The notes: generated by a model not told the origin, from the letters alone. A DNA stretch of 64,000 nucleotides from Butyrivibrio sp. VCB2006 (GCF_000420945.1 NZ_ATVX01000001.1:186001-250000); one strand, 5' to 3'. Shown: positions 17,941-27,621, counted from the stretch's first letter. Translations and numbers: made by a program.

Positions 17941-18778
17941 TTACAGAGATATTTATTTAACTGGATCAGAAAACCTAAAGAAAGCCGGAATCACAGAAGC
18001 TATGCTTGATGCCCGGCTTCTTTTAGAATGCGCATGTGGAACAGATCATAACACTCTTTTAGCGCATCCTGACAGAAAGGTAACTGCAGAGGAAGAGGAT
18101 AGATACCTTGCTATGATAGACAGGAGAGCTAAGAGAGAGCCTGTTGCCTATATTATTGGTAGCTGGAGCTTTATGGGCCTTGATTTTAAGGTTGATAAGA
18201 ATGTCCTTATTCCTGAGCAGGACACAGAAACACTGGTTGAAGAAGTTATGAGATTTCAGGAAGATGGCATGAGAATCATGGACCTTTGCACAGGATCAGG
18301 ATGTATAGCTCTAAGTCTCCTTAATTATTCCAATAATACAACTGCAGTGTGCACAGATATTTCTGCCGGAGCCCTTGAAGTGGCAAGAAGTAATGCCAAG
18401 GGGCTGGGACTTTCAGACAGAGCTATATTTGTAGAGACAGATCTTTTCCCGGATGAAGATATGGGAAAGTTTGATATTATTGTTTCGAATCCGCCATATA
18501 TTGCCAGCAGCGTGATCGATAGCCTAGCTCCTGAGGTTAAGGAATACGAGCCAAGACTTGCCCTTGACGGTGCAGAGGATGGTCTTGTTTTTTACAGAAG
18601 AATTGTGGAGACAACTCCAAGGTTCCTTAATTCAAACGGATATCTTTTCCTGGAAATAGGGTATGACCAGGGACAGGCTCTTGTGGAAATGCTTGAGGAT
18701 AAAAAGGTATATCACGATATTCAGGTTATTAAGGACCTTGGAGGAAATGACAGAGTAGTATCAGCGTGCTTCTATTAG
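17933..18778 (+). CDS. prmC: Release factor glutamine methyltransferase
   Basis: 281 residues. PrmC methylates the Gln of the GGQ motif in release factors. The N-terminal helical domain is followed by a Rossmann methyltransferase with MDLCTGSGCIALSLL (AdoMet loop) and the catalytic VSNPPYI. The RF1 gene, its substrate, follows within 64 bp, the normal pairing. It overlaps the yqhQ end, which suggests coupling. Confidence 0.95.
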   Translation: MSNYRDIYLTGSENLKKAGITEAMLDARLLLECACGTDHNTLLAHPDRKVTAEEEDRYLAMIDRRAKREPVAYIIGSWSFMGLDFKVDKNVLIPEQDTETLVEEVMRFQEDGMRIMDLCTGSGCIALSLLNYSNNTTAVCTDISAGALEVARSNAKGLGLSDRAIFVETDLFPDEDMGKFDIIVSNPPYIASSVIDSLAPEVKEYEPRLALDGAEDGLVFYRRIVETTPRFLNSNGYLFLEIGYDQGQALVEMLEDKKVYHDIQVIKDLGGNDRVVSACFY

Positions 18779-18842
18779 CTATTTAGACGGAGTGTTTTCT
18801 TTGTAATGTAATGAAAGCTTATAGAATAATGGAGATAGAAAC

Positions 18843-19910
18843 ATGTTTGATAGGATAGAAGATATCATTCGCAAGTTCGAAGATATCACAATGGAACTAA
18901 ATGAACCTACTGTTGCTGCAGACCAGGAGAGATTTAGAAAGCTCATGAAGGAGCAAAAGAATCTGGAACCACTTGTTGAATGCTACAGTGAGTACAAGAA
19001 ATGCAATGATACCATAGAAGAGAGCCTTCAGATGCTGGATGAAGAATCAGATCCGGATATGAAGGAAATGCTTAAAGAGGAACTCCAGGCTGCCAAGGAC
19101 AGAATTCCTGAGTTGGAGAATCAACTTAAAATATTGCTTCTTCCCAAGGACCCCAATGATGATAAGAACGTAATCGTTGAGATCAGAGCTGGAGTTGGCG
19201 GTGATGAGGCAGCTTTATTTGCTGCTGATATGTATAGGCTTTATACCAGATATGCTGAGAGACAGAACTGGCGCGTAGAGACAATGAGCGTTGAAGATAT
19301 CGGCATTGGCGGTATTAAGACTGTCAGCTTCATGATCAAGGGAAATGGAGCATATTCCAGACTTAAGTTTGAAAGTGGTGTTCACAGAGTACAGAGAATT
19401 CCGGCTACAGAGTCAGGAGGCAGAATTCATACCTCCGCTATAACGGTGGCTATTATGCCGGAAGTTGAGGATGTGGAAGTTGAGATTGATATGAATGACT
19501 GCAAGTTTGATGTGTTCAGAGCATCAGGAAACGGCGGTCAGTGTGTCAATACCACAGACTCTGCGGTAAGACTAACTCATTTCCCAACAGGAATTGTTAT
19601 TTCCTGTCAGGATGAGAAGAGCCAGCAGCAGAACAAGGCTAAGGCTCTTAGAGTACTTAGAGCCAAGCTCTATGAGCTTGAGCAGGAAAGACAACATAAC
19701 GATGAGGCTGCGCTTCGAAGAAGCCAGGTAGGAAGCGGAGACAGATCCGAGAAGATAAGAACCTATAATTTCCATCAGGGAAGAGTTACGGATCATAGAA
19801 TCGGGCTTACTCTTTACAAAATCGACCAGATCATGGACGGTGATATAGATGAGATCATTGATTCTCTGATTGCTGCTGATCAGGCTGAGAAGCTCAGTAA
19901 AATGGAGTAA
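18843..19910 (+). CDS. prfA: Peptide chain release factor 1
   Basis: 355 residues, normal length. RF1 ends translation at UAA and UAG. Visible are the GGQ catalytic loop in [17 protein letters not shown] and the conserved [16 protein letters not shown] and [12 protein letters not shown]. The stop-recognition tripeptide region lies in [15 protein letters not shown]. It is preceded by prmC, which modifies it. Confidence 0.96.
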   Translation: MFDRIEDIIRKFEDITMELNEPTVAADQERFRKLMKEQKNLEPLVECYSEYKKCNDTIEESLQMLDEESDPDMKEMLKEELQAAKDRIPELENQLKILLLPKDPNDDKNVIVEIRAGVGGDEAALFAADMYRLYTRYAERQNWRVETMSVEDIGIGGIKTVSFMIKGNGAYSRLKFESGVHRVQRIPATESGGRIHTSAITVAIMPEVEDVEVEIDMNDCKFDVFRASGNGGQCVNTTDSAVRLTHFPTGIVISCQDEKSQQQNKAKALRVLRAKLYELEQERQHNDEAALRRSQVGSGDRSEKIRTYNFHQGRVTDHRIGLTLYKIDQIMDGDIDEIIDSLIAADQAEKLSKME

Positions 19911-19952
19911 TTCTGTTAAGTCTTAAATTATAATAAAGAAAGTGTCCTAAAG

Positions 19953-19981
19953 TTGAAGCCTACTTGTAAAGGATGTATAAT
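19953..19981 (+). promoter_or_regulatory. Sigma-A promoter of the free HPt gene
   Basis: TTGAAG (19953-19958), 17 bp, TATAAT (19976-19981), about 54 bp upstream of the HPt start codon. Confidence 0.75.
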
Positions 19982-20034
19982 CAATTTATGAGTTATATTA
20001 TATACTTTTTTTCGTGAAAGGTATTTGGTGGCTT

Positions 20035-20394
20035 ATGGACGCAGGATTCAAGAGCGAGTTAATTGAATGGGGTGTCGACTGGGACGAGATATTAGACAGA
20101 TTCATGGGAAATGAAGACCTTATTGCCAAGTTTATGTTCAAGTTTCTCAATGACCAGAGCATGAGCGATCTGACCAAGTATTTGGCAGAGGGAAATGTGT
20201 CGGAAGCTTTTAAAGCTGTCCATACACTTAAAGGTGTAGGCGCAAACCTGGGGTTAAAGGGATTCCTTACTCCGGTATGCGAACTGACAGAAATTCTGAG
20301 GGCAGGGTCCATGGAAGGTTACGAGCCTCTTTATAATCAGATCAAGCCAAAGTACGAGTCCTTGATTGTAATACTTAACAAATATCATTCGTAA
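20035..20394 (+). CDS. Free-standing HPt phosphotransfer protein
   Basis: 119 residues from the ATG at 20035 (a GTG at 20014 is also in frame). Nearly the whole protein is one HPt four-helix domain. The phospho-His is H63 in KAVHTLKGVGANLGL. It has its own promoter and no neighbouring kinase, so it probably serves receivers encoded elsewhere, possibly those of the island at 1-7473. Its last 10 bp overlap the convergent DUF5721-like gene. Confidence 0.88.
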   Translation: MDAGFKSELIEWGVDWDEILDRFMGNEDLIAKFMFKFLNDQSMSDLTKYLAEGNVSEAFKAVHTLKGVGANLGLKGFLTPVCELTEILRAGSMEGYEPLYNQIKPKYESLIVILNKYHS

Positions 20395-20888
20395 TCGATT
20401 GTTTCTATGTTTGCTTTGACAAGAAAGCTTGGGATGTATTCATCCCAGGCTTTTTCTATTGTTTTATCCATAGAAAAAATCTTAAAGGTACATCCTGTAG
20501 TAATCAGAATTGTATCTCCGGTAAAGCGTATGTTTATGCCAAGAAGAACCTCGTCAGGGTTGATTCCTGCATCGGCACTTTCAACAACGGCGTTTTTGGT
20601 AGCATTATCCGGGTGAAAGATAAACTTAAAACCAAGGGGAGTTCTTTTACCTTTGATCAAATCAAGGCAAAGAGGACGAAGGTCCTTCCATTTGGAGAAA
20701 TCCTCGGAAAGTGTACTCTCAGGCACTGTGTCATCGTTTTTGTAAAAATCTTTATGTATGTGACCGTCAATGTGGAAGGTATTAAAGGTCTCAACTGTAG
20801 CCTCTTCCACAAGAAATTCTTCAAATAATTCACTGGCAAGAAGCTTGGCCATAAAGTTTTTTTTATTTGATATCTTAAGTGCGATCAT
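20385..20888 (-). CDS. DUF5721-like protein of unknown function
   Basis: 167 residues, no signal or membrane segment. It begins MIALKISNKKNFMAKLLASE and contains TFNTFHIDGHIHKDFY. From memory this resembles the small cytoplasmic DUF5721 family common in Lachnospiraceae; I cannot confirm it by search. No catalytic motif is recognisable. It converges on the HPt gene with a 10-bp overlap and has no same-strand partner. Confidence 0.65.
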   Translation of the reverse strand: MIALKISNKKNFMAKLLASELFEEFLVEEATVETFNTFHIDGHIHKDFYKNDDTVPESTLSEDFSKWKDLRPLCLDLIKGKRTPLGFKFIFHPDNATKNAVVESADAGINPDEVLLGINIRFTGDTILITTGCTFKIFSMDKTIEKAWDEYIPSFLVKANIETIDYE

Positions 20889-21015
20889 TGCTATTCCTAT
20901 CTGACAATTATTTGTATTTTTTATGCAAAGTGCAGGTTAATTGGCACTACCTGATTAGTATATCATGAAAAACTTATATCTTTGCAACTTTTCAATAGGC
21001 CAATTTGAACAATTA

Positions 21016-21035
21016 TTGTGAATATTAGTTCACAA
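21016..21035 (+). promoter_or_regulatory. Palindrome TTGTGAA-N6-TTCACAA upstream of the LacI-type gene
   Basis: Perfect 7-bp arms separated by 6 bp, 79 bp before the regulator start. It is a good candidate operator for self-regulation. The spacing does not fit the CRP consensus (TGTGA-N6-TCACA). A TATACT box (21078-21083) lies downstream, but I see no clear -35. Confidence 0.45.
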
Positions 21036-21113
21036 AATCAGATAAATTAATTAGTGTATTTTAGATTAAAATTAGTTTATACTATTTCTAGTACACTTTT
21101 GAGAGGAATGTTT

Positions 21114-22136
21114 ATGGCTAAGACAGTAAGACTTAAAGATATTGCAGACAGAATAGGCGTAAGCACAGTTACTGTTTCCAAGGCTCTATCCGGACAAAAG
21201 GGAATGAGCGAAGAACTCAGAGAAAAGATTCATGCCTTGGCAAATGATATGGGGTATGTTCCTTCGGTATCAAGGAAACAGGATTTCACAAGTAAGAGTT
21301 ATACCATTGGGGTTCTTATTTCAGAGAACTTCATGAGTGAATATAGTTCTTTTTATACAAGGATGCATCAGCAGGTATCCCAGATTGCTATGGATAAAGG
21401 CTGCTTTACCATGCTGGAGGTTATTTCCGTTGAAAACGAAAAAAATAAGGTCACACCAAGACTGGTTGAGGATAATAAGATAGATGGAATCGTTGTGGTG
21501 GGAAGACTTGATCAGGAATATTTGAAGGCAATAAAGGATGGAAGCGGAATACCTATGGTCTACCTGGATTTCTGCAATCATACGGGAGACGAGGACGCCG
21601 TTGTTTCTGACAGTTATAACGGAGCTTATTGCCTTACAAATTATCTTTTCGATATGGGACACAAGGATATTGCCTTTGTTGGTACAATTCTGGCATCGGG
21701 AACAATTACAGACAGATACCTTGGATATACCAAGTCTCTTATGGAGCATGGCCAGCCCTACAGAGGTGACTGGATCATTTATGACAGGGATCTTGATTCG
21801 GGAGTTATGGATTATAACAAATATTTTAAGCTTCCCAAGGAGATGCCTACAGCCTTTGTTTGTAACTGCGATCTGGCAGCCAGTATGCTTATTAAAAAGC
21901 TGAACGAGAACGGCTATAAGGTTCCTGATGATATTTCCGTTGTGGGCTACGATAACTATTTGTTCCCGGGACTATGCGATATAAGGCTTACAACATACGG
22001 GGTAGACAGCTATGAAATGGGCAGAAATGCTATTCTTAACCTTATACGTAAGATAAGCGGAGAGAGATACAGACAGGGTATCATGATTCTTGAAGGTCAT
22101 ATGATAGAAGGCGAAAGCGTTAAAAAAATCAACTAA
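21114..22136 (+). CDS. LacI-family transcriptional regulator
   Basis: 340 residues from the ATG at 21114, which follows GAGAGGAA; the open frame extends upstream to 21054 without a good start. The N-terminus is a classic LacI helix-turn-helix, VRLKDIADRIGVSTVTVSKAL. The remainder is a periplasmic-binding-like ligand domain (IDGIVVVGRLD, GHKDIAFVGT, SVVGYDNYLFPGLCDIRLTT). It probably represses sugar genes in response to a sugar, but no sugar gene is adjacent, so the regulon is unknown. The 3' end runs into a two-way terminator. Confidence 0.93.
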   Translation: MAKTVRLKDIADRIGVSTVTVSKALSGQKGMSEELREKIHALANDMGYVPSVSRKQDFTSKSYTIGVLISENFMSEYSSFYTRMHQQVSQIAMDKGCFTMLEVISVENEKNKVTPRLVEDNKIDGIVVVGRLDQEYLKAIKDGSGIPMVYLDFCNHTGDEDAVVSDSYNGAYCLTNYLFDMGHKDIAFVGTILASGTITDRYLGYTKSLMEHGQPYRGDWIIYDRDLDSGVMDYNKYFKLPKEMPTAFVCNCDLAASMLIKKLNENGYKVPDDISVVGYDNYLFPGLCDIRLTTYGVDSYEMGRNAILNLIRKISGERYRQGIMILEGHMIEGESVKKIN

Positions 22137-22160
22137 CCTAAGGGCTAGTTGATTTTTCTT
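22124..22160. terminator. Bidirectional Rho-independent terminator
   Basis: 12-bp stem AAAAATCAACTA with TAGTTGATTTTT, extended by CC/GG near the loop. It has T-rich tracts on both strands and serves the LacI gene (plus) and the LytTR gene (minus, stop at 22165). The stem includes the LacI stop codon. Confidence 0.88.
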
Positions 22161-22164
22161 TTGT

Positions 22165-22902
22165 TTATGATTCTTTGGACTTATTACTTATGATTTCTCT
22201 TGCTTGTGCTATAGAGTTTCTGTAGGCAAAAGAAACACCAAAAGTTTCGCCGTTATCCAAAGTTACTTTTCCAAAGCTTGTTTTTTTAACGTGATTAACA
22301 TTTATAAGGGTGTAATCACTTATAGGGCAAATCTGTGGAAAAACTTCACACTGACTGTAGAAATTATAGATTTCATCAATCAGGGAAATAACCTGACCAT
22401 CAGCGATGTGTATGAGAAGTTCGGATCCGTGCTTTTTGACAAATACTATATCATCTTCCTTGGCATAGAAGGTGCCGTCCTTGCCACGAATTTCCAGAGT
22501 GGGAATAGGGTCACCTTTGATTTCTCTGATCTTGTCCATCATAGCAGAAAGCTCTGCAACTTTAAGGGGCTTATCTATGAACATGAGATTAGGGATATCA
22601 AGTCCGGATTCTTCATACTGCTTTCTGTAATCTATCTTGGAAACACATAGGATAATGGGCCTAACAACACCATCTTTTAAAAGGAGCTTGACGATTTCAA
22701 AGCCTGTTGGCTCTTCAAGGGTCATATCCACAAAAAGCCCATCGTACATTTGAGGATAGCGCAAAAATGCCTCTACATTTCCATAGGAATCAATGTAGAG
22801 TCTTTCCCCCATTTCTTTAAAGAAACGATCAGACTGTCTGCCCAGGAGCCTTTCCGTCTGCTTCCTGTCAGCTATATTGTCATCACAAACCGCTATATGC
22901 AT
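22165..22902 (-). CDS. LytTR-family response regulator
   Basis: 245 residues from the ATG at 22902, preceded by AGAGGG at 7 bp. The receiver begins MHIAVCDDN, with the acceptor Asp in GLFVDMTLEEPTGFE. The C-terminal ~100 residues are a LytTR DNA-binding domain (FVKKHGSELLIHIADGQV, then DYTLINVNHVKKTSFGKVTLDNGE). Such AgrA / VirR-like regulators are typically driven by a membrane kinase, but none is adjacent. It is separated by about 50 bp from the DUF1294 gene upstream on the same strand. Confidence 0.9.
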   Translation of the reverse strand: MHIAVCDDNIADRKQTERLLGRQSDRFFKEMGERLYIDSYGNVEAFLRYPQMYDGLFVDMTLEEPTGFEIVKLLLKDGVVRPIILCVSKIDYRKQYEESGLDIPNLMFIDKPLKVAELSAMMDKIREIKGDPIPTLEIRGKDGTFYAKEDDIVFVKKHGSELLIHIADGQVISLIDEIYNFYSQCEVFPQICPISDYTLINVNHVKKTSFGKVTLDNGETFGVSFAYRNSIAQAREIISNKSKES

Positions 22903-22952
22903 TTCTTTTCCCTCTGACAAAACTTAAAACTTTTTCATACTTCTCCATTATT

Positions 22953-23246
22953 TTATATGAAGCTAAAGGAGATAGGAAGCCAAATTAGTAATGCAATCAG
23001 TAAAATTTGAACTAAAAGAATAAGCGGAAGACCAACGGTGAAATACCAGTGCTTGGTCTTGTGTCTGAAAACAAGCATTCCCAGAATGGAACCAATGCTT
23101 CCGCCTACGATTGCCACAGAAAATAGGGTTGCCTCAGGAACACGGAAGGCGTTTCGTTTCGCCCTCCGCTTATCAATTCCCATTAAGGCAAACCCTACTA
23201 TATTTGTTAAAACTAAGTAACCTATTAGAAGAACCAAAGAATTCAT
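22953..23246 (-). CDS. DUF1294 small membrane protein
   Basis: 97 residues with three or four hydrophobic segments. The family pattern is NIVGFALMGIDKRRAKRNAFRVPE then GGSIGSILGMLVFRHKT (two separate stretches). Function unknown. It starts only 3 bp after the argG stop, so it is probably co-transcribed with argG. It has no evident link to arginine synthesis. Confidence 0.85.
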   Translation of the reverse strand: MNSLVLLIGYLVLTNIVGFALMGIDKRRAKRNAFRVPEATLFSVAIVGGSIGSILGMLVFRHKTKHWYFTVGLPLILLVQILLIALLIWLPISFSFI

Positions 23247-23249
23247 TAA

Positions 23250-24473
23250 TTACTTATTAGATTCTACTTCCTGCATTTTCATAGCACGAACCTTGCATGA
23301 AAGTCCAAAGAGATTGATAAAGCCCTCTGCATCATGGTGGTCGTAGAGATCACCTGTCTTGAAGGAGGCAATGCTCTCATTGTAGAGAGAATAAGGAGAC
23401 TTGGTGCCTGCCTTAATGATATTGCCCTTGTAGAGCTTGAATGTAACTTCACCTGTTACATATTTCTGAGTGGACTGGATGAAAGCCTGCTCAGCTTCTC
23501 TTAAAGGAGTGAACCATTTCCCTTCATATACTATATCTGCAAACTTGTTGCCCATATCTTTTTTCATTGTATAGGTATCGCGGTCCAAAATCAACTCTTC
23601 AAGCTGCTGATGAGCTTCGTAGAGGATAGTTCCGCCGGGAGTTTCATAAACGCCGCGGCTCTTCATGCCTACTACACGGTTCTCTACAATATCTACGATA
23701 CCAATACCGTTCTCGCCGCCGAGCTTGTTGAGAGTACGGATGATATCTGAAACCTTCATTTCCTTGCCGTTAACTGACTTAGGAACTCCAGCTTCAAAAG
23801 TCATAGTAACAGTAGTTGGAGTATCAGGTGCATCCTCAGGAGTTTTGCCCAGGACTAAGAGATGTTTGTAATTGGGTTCAAGTGAAGGATCCTCAAGCTC
23901 AAGGCCCTCATGTGATATATGCCAGAGATTACGATCGCGGCTATAGCTTGAATCTGCAGAGAATGGAAGATTGATTCCATGAGCTTTGCAGTATTCGATT
24001 TCTGATTCACGGGAATCCATTGTCCACTTGTCATTTCTCCAGGCAGCAATGATCTTGATATCAGGTGCAAGAGCCTTGATTCCAAGCTCGAATCTGATCT
24101 GGTCATTGCCCTTACCGGTAGCACCATGGCAGATGGCAACAGCGCCTTCTTTTCTTGCTACTTCAACAAGTTTCTTGGCGATAAGAGGACGAGCCATGGA
24201 AGTTCCCAGAAGATACTTGTTCTCGTATACAGCGTGTGCCTGAACACATGGAACAATGTACTCATCACAAAATTCATCTACTACATCAAGAATATAGAGC
24301 TTGCTTGCGCCGCAGCTGATTGCTCTTTCCTCAAGACCATCCAGTTCTTCTTCCTGACCACAGTCGATACATACGCAAACAACTTCGTAGTCGTAATTTT
24401 CCTTGAGCCATGGAATGATAGCTGTAGTATCAAGTCCGCCGGAATATGCAAGAATTACTTTTTCTTTTGCCAT
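23250..24473 (-). CDS. argG: Argininosuccinate synthase
   Basis: Joins citrulline and aspartate with ATP to make argininosuccinate. 407 residues from the ATG at 24473; the ATG at 24479 is too close to GAGG. The P-loop is [16 protein letters not shown], and [13 protein letters not shown] and [18 protein letters not shown] are conserved substrate-binding segments. It is divergent from argC, with ARG-box-like repeats in the shared upstream region, which suggests joint control by ArgR. DUF1294 follows downstream. Confidence 0.96.
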   Translation of the reverse strand: MAKEKVILAYSGGLDTTAIIPWLKENYDYEVVCVCIDCGQEEELDGLEERAISCGASKLYILDVVDEFCDEYIVPCVQAHAVYENKYLLGTSMARPLIAKKLVEVARKEGAVAICHGATGKGNDQIRFELGIKALAPDIKIIAAWRNDKWTMDSRESEIEYCKAHGINLPFSADSSYSRDRNLWHISHEGLELEDPSLEPNYKHLLVLGKTPEDAPDTPTTVTMTFEAGVPKSVNGKEMKVSDIIRTLNKLGGENGIGIVDIVENRVVGMKSRGVYETPGGTILYEAHQQLEELILDRDTYTMKKDMGNKFADIVYEGKWFTPLREAEQAFIQSTQKYVTGEVTFKLYKGNIIKAGTKSPYSLYNESIASFKTGDLYDHHDAEGFINLFGLSCKVRAMKMQEVESNK

Positions 24474-24801
24474 TTTCATAACCTCGTCTTTCTTTATATT
24501 CTTATTTCGATTATCATTAATATTGTACGGCTTTTTGATTATTTTTAATCAGGAAAACCGCCTACTAGTTCAATATAAATCATCAATGCATAAAATGCAA
24601 CACATTTTTGCATAAATATTTAAAAAGATATAAAAATATGCATAAATATTAAATTTTTGTTGCATTATTTTTTTTGACGTCGTATACTGAAAAAAATATT
24701 TCAAGCTGCTCCGATGTGCTATTTATCTGTATCGGCAATTTGTAGCTTGTATACAATACAATTAGTGATCTTACATTTTTAATGGAAAGAGGATGCATAT
24801 T
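24474..24801. promoter_or_regulatory. Divergent argG-argC control region with ARG-box-like repeats
   Basis: This 328-bp AT-rich gap contains TGCATAAAATGCA (24587-24599, a perfect palindrome). It also contains TGCATAAATATT twice (24609-24620 and 24639-24650), spaced 30 bp, plus further TTGCAT half-sites. These resemble ArgR operators (AT-rich 18-bp palindromes built on TGCAT / ATTCA halves). Thirty base pairs is close to three helix turns, as for adjacent ArgR hexamer contacts. TTGACG (24674-24679) may be the -35 of the argC promoter. ArgR binding is inference. Confidence 0.55.
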
Positions 24802-25854
24802 ATGATTAAAGTTGGCATTATTGGTGCGACAGGGTATGCGGGTGCAGAGATTGCAAGGATTCTATTGGGACACCCTGAAGCTGAGGTTGTATGGTACGGA
24901 TCTAAGAGCTATGTGGGCGAGGAGTTTTCAAGCATATATGGAAACTTTTTCAAAATAATAGACGACAAATGTCTTGATGATAATATGGAAGAACTGGCTA
25001 ATGAAGTGGACGTTGTTTTTACTGCGACACCCCAAGGGCTTTGCGCTTCTCTTATAAATGAAGATATTCTTGGCAAGGTCAAGGTAATTGATCTTTCTGC
25101 TGATTTCAGATTAAAAGATGTAACTGAATACGAGAAATGGTACAAGATTGAGCATAAAGCTCCTTCTTATATAGAAGAAGCTGTTTACGGATTGTGCGAG
25201 ATCAACAGAGATAAGGTGGCAAGTGCGAGACTTGTTGCAAACCCGGGCTGTTATACAACCTGCTCGATTCTGACTGCATATCCGCTTGTAAAAGAGGGGC
25301 TTATTGATCCTGATACTCTTATTATAGATGCTCTCAGTGGAGTCACAGGAGCAGGAAGAGGCGCTAAGGTAGCCAATCTCTATTGTGAAGTAAATGAGAG
25401 TGTAAAACCCTACGGTGTTGCTAACCACAGACATACTCCTGAAATCGAGGAACAGCTTGGATATGCTGCCGGCAAGAAGCTTGTGCTTAACTTCACACCA
25501 CACCTTGTTCCTATGAACAGAGGTATCCTTGCTACTGAGTACGCTACATTGGTTAAGAAGGATGGAAAGCTTCCTACAGCCCAGGATATTAGAGCTGCCT
25601 ATGAGAAGTATTACGGAAATGAGATATTCATAAGGCTTCTTAAGGATGGGGTATATCCTGAAACAAGATTTGTCCAGGGCAGTAATTTTGTGGATATCGG
25701 CTTTAAGGTGGACGAAAGAACCGGCAGGGTTATCATGATGGGGGCAATTGATAATCTTGTTAAGGGCGCAGCAGGACAGGCTGTACAGAATATGAATATT
25801 ATGTTTGGACTTGATGAAACAATGGGACTTAGGATTGTTCCCAAATGTCCATGA
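24802..25854 (+). CDS. argC: N-acetyl-gamma-glutamyl-phosphate reductase
   Basis: NADPH-dependent third step of ornithine synthesis. 350 residues from the ATG at 24802, which has AGAGGA at good distance; the ATG at 24793 overlaps that site. The Rossmann start is VGIIGATGYAGAEIARIL, the catalytic Cys is in VANPGCYTT, and the catalytic His region is in TPHLVPMNRGILAT. First gene of the argC-GNAT-argJ-argB-argD operon. Confidence 0.95.
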   Translation: MIKVGIIGATGYAGAEIARILLGHPEAEVVWYGSKSYVGEEFSSIYGNFFKIIDDKCLDDNMEELANEVDVVFTATPQGLCASLINEDILGKVKVIDLSADFRLKDVTEYEKWYKIEHKAPSYIEEAVYGLCEINRDKVASARLVANPGCYTTCSILTAYPLVKEGLIDPDTLIIDALSGVTGAGRGAKVANLYCEVNESVKPYGVANHRHTPEIEEQLGYAAGKKLVLNFTPHLVPMNRGILATEYATLVKKDGKLPTAQDIRAAYEKYYGNEIFIRLLKDGVYPETRFVQGSNFVDIGFKVDERTGRVIMMGAIDNLVKGAAGQAVQNMNIMFGLDETMGLRIVPKCP

Positions 25855-25864
25855 GGAGACAGGT

Positions 25865-26308
25865 ATGGTTCGTGTAATGACAATTGATGACTACGATGAG
25901 GTATGGGAGCTTTGGAATTCCATCCATGGTTTTGGACTTAGAAGTCTTGATGATTCTCTGGAGGGAATAGATAGATTTTTAAAAAGAAATCCCACCACCA
26001 GCGTAGTAGATATTGAGGATGGAAAAATAGTGGGCGCTATTTTATGTGGCCATGACGGAAGAAGAGCCTGCCTTTATCATGTCTGTGTTAATGAGAAGTA
26101 CAGAATGCATGGTATTGGCAAAAAGATGGTGAACTTTTGCTGTGAGCAGCTTAAAAAGGAGCATATCAACAAGGTTTGTTTAAATGCGTTTGTTACAAAT
26201 GAAGTTGGAAACAAATTCTGGCAGAAAATGAATTGGAACCTCAGAGATGATATGAATTATTATGATCTTCCACTTAATGAGGACAATAAAACTGTATTTG
26301 TACCATGA
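25865..26308 (+). CDS. GNAT-family N-acetyltransferase in the arginine operon
   Basis: 147 residues from the ATG at 25865, directly behind GAGGAGACAGGT. The acetyl-CoA binding motif A is recognisable as VCVNEKYRMHGIGKKMV, with the closing FWQKMNWNLRDD. It sits between argC and argJ with about 10 bp before it. It could be an extra acetylglutamate synthase, although ArgJ already recycles acetyl groups, or a modifier of another substrate. The substrate is not readable. Confidence 0.82.
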   Translation: MVRVMTIDDYDEVWELWNSIHGFGLRSLDDSLEGIDRFLKRNPTTSVVDIEDGKIVGAILCGHDGRRACLYHVCVNEKYRMHGIGKKMVNFCCEQLKKEHINKVCLNAFVTNEVGNKFWQKMNWNLRDDMNYYDLPLNEDNKTVFVP

Positions 26309-26331
26309 TAAATAAAGGGATGGTGAGAAAT

Positions 26332-27555
26332 ATGAATATAATTGAGGGCGGAGTTACCGCTTCTAAGGGTTTTAAAGCAGCTTGTTGTGAGGCTAATATC
26401 AAGTATAAGGACAGAACAGATATGGCTCTTTTGTATTCCGAAGTGCCGTGTGTGTGTGCCGGAACCTTTACTTCCAATGTGGTTAAGGCTGCTTGTGTTA
26501 TGTGGGATAAGCAGATTGTAGAATCCGGGGATTTTCTGCAGGCGGTTGTTGTCAATTCTGGAATAGCCAATGCTTGTACCGGAAAAGAGGGCTTTGATGC
26601 CTGCAAGGCAACTGCTGATGCGGTAGAAAAGAGCCTTGGTGTCCCATTTAATTCTGTTGCTGTGGCTTCTACTGGTGTAATCGGAATGCAGCTTCCTGTG
26701 GACAAACTTGTTGCAGGAGTAAATATGATGAGCAAGACCTTGGATGATAGCATAAAGGCAGGAACTGATGCTTCCAAGGCTATTATGACAACAGATACTG
26801 TCAATAAAGAAACAGCTGTTTCTTTTGAAATAGGCGGAAAGACTGTAACACTTGGAGGAATGAGCAAAGGTTCAGGAATGATCCATCCCAACATGTGCAC
26901 AATGCTGGCTTTTCTGACTACAGACCTTGCAATCGAGAAAGCTCTTTTGCAGGAGGCAGTAAGTGAGGTGGTTAAGGACACCTTCAATATGATAACAGTT
27001 GATGGGGATACCTCAACAAATGATACGCTTTTGTGCATGGCAAATGGCCTTGCTGAGAACGACAAGATCACAGAGAAAAATCAGGACTATGAAACCTTCA
27101 AGGAAGCCCTTGGATTTGTTTGTGAGTTTTTGGCCAAGAAGATGGCAGCTGACGGAGAGGGCGCAAGTAAGCTTTTTGAAGCAAAGGTTATAGGAGCCAA
27201 GGACAAGCAGGATGCCAGAATTCTTGCAAGATCAATAGTTGGTTCGAATCTTTCCAAGGCTGCTATCTACGGATGTGATGCAAATTTCGGAAGATTCCTT
27301 TGCGCTATGGGCTATTCCGGAGCAGAGTTTGATCAGAACGATGTGGAGCTGTTCTTTGAAAGTGTTAATGGTAAGCTCAAGGTATTTGATAAGGGTACAC
27401 CAATTGTTTTTGATGAAGACAAGGCACTTGAAATCATGAAGGCAGACACTGTAACAGTTTTTGTGAATATGAATGAAGGACAGGCCAGTGCTACAGCTTG
27501 GGGCTGTGATCTGACATATGATTATGTAAAAATAAATGCGGATTACAGATCTTGA
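26332..27555 (+). CDS. argJ: Glutamate N-acetyltransferase / amino-acid acetyltransferase
   Basis: Moves the acetyl group from N-acetylornithine to glutamate, closing the cyclic arginine pathway. 407 residues from the ATG at 26332 with GGTGAG before it; the earlier ATG at 26305 overlaps the GNAT stop. The self-cleavage site is GSGMIHPNMCTMLAF: the nucleophile Thr is kept but the preceding residue is Cys rather than the common Ala. ASTGVIGMQLP is also conserved. Confidence 0.94.
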   Translation: MNIIEGGVTASKGFKAACCEANIKYKDRTDMALLYSEVPCVCAGTFTSNVVKAACVMWDKQIVESGDFLQAVVVNSGIANACTGKEGFDACKATADAVEKSLGVPFNSVAVASTGVIGMQLPVDKLVAGVNMMSKTLDDSIKAGTDASKAIMTTDTVNKETAVSFEIGGKTVTLGGMSKGSGMIHPNMCTMLAFLTTDLAIEKALLQEAVSEVVKDTFNMITVDGDTSTNDTLLCMANGLAENDKITEKNQDYETFKEALGFVCEFLAKKMAADGEGASKLFEAKVIGAKDKQDARILARSIVGSNLSKAAIYGCDANFGRFLCAMGYSGAEFDQNDVELFFESVNGKLKVFDKGTPIVFDEDKALEIMKADTVTVFVNMNEGQASATAWGCDLTYDYVKINADYRS

Positions 27556-27621
27556 TAACTAATCACTGAACATATCGCATATCATTAGCTATTTATACCT
27601 GGAATTAGGGAGGATATTACC

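Noticed and set aside
21016-21035. CRP-type binding site
   Set aside because: The TGTGA and TCACA halves are 8 bp apart, not the required 6.
26274-27071. 265-residue open frame on the minus strand
   Set aside because: Antisense to argJ, with Ser/Thr/Val-rich shadow composition and no start signal.
27240-27250. T-loop-like GGTTCGAATC suggesting a tRNA
   Set aside because: It is inside the argJ reading frame and no cloverleaf arms surround it.
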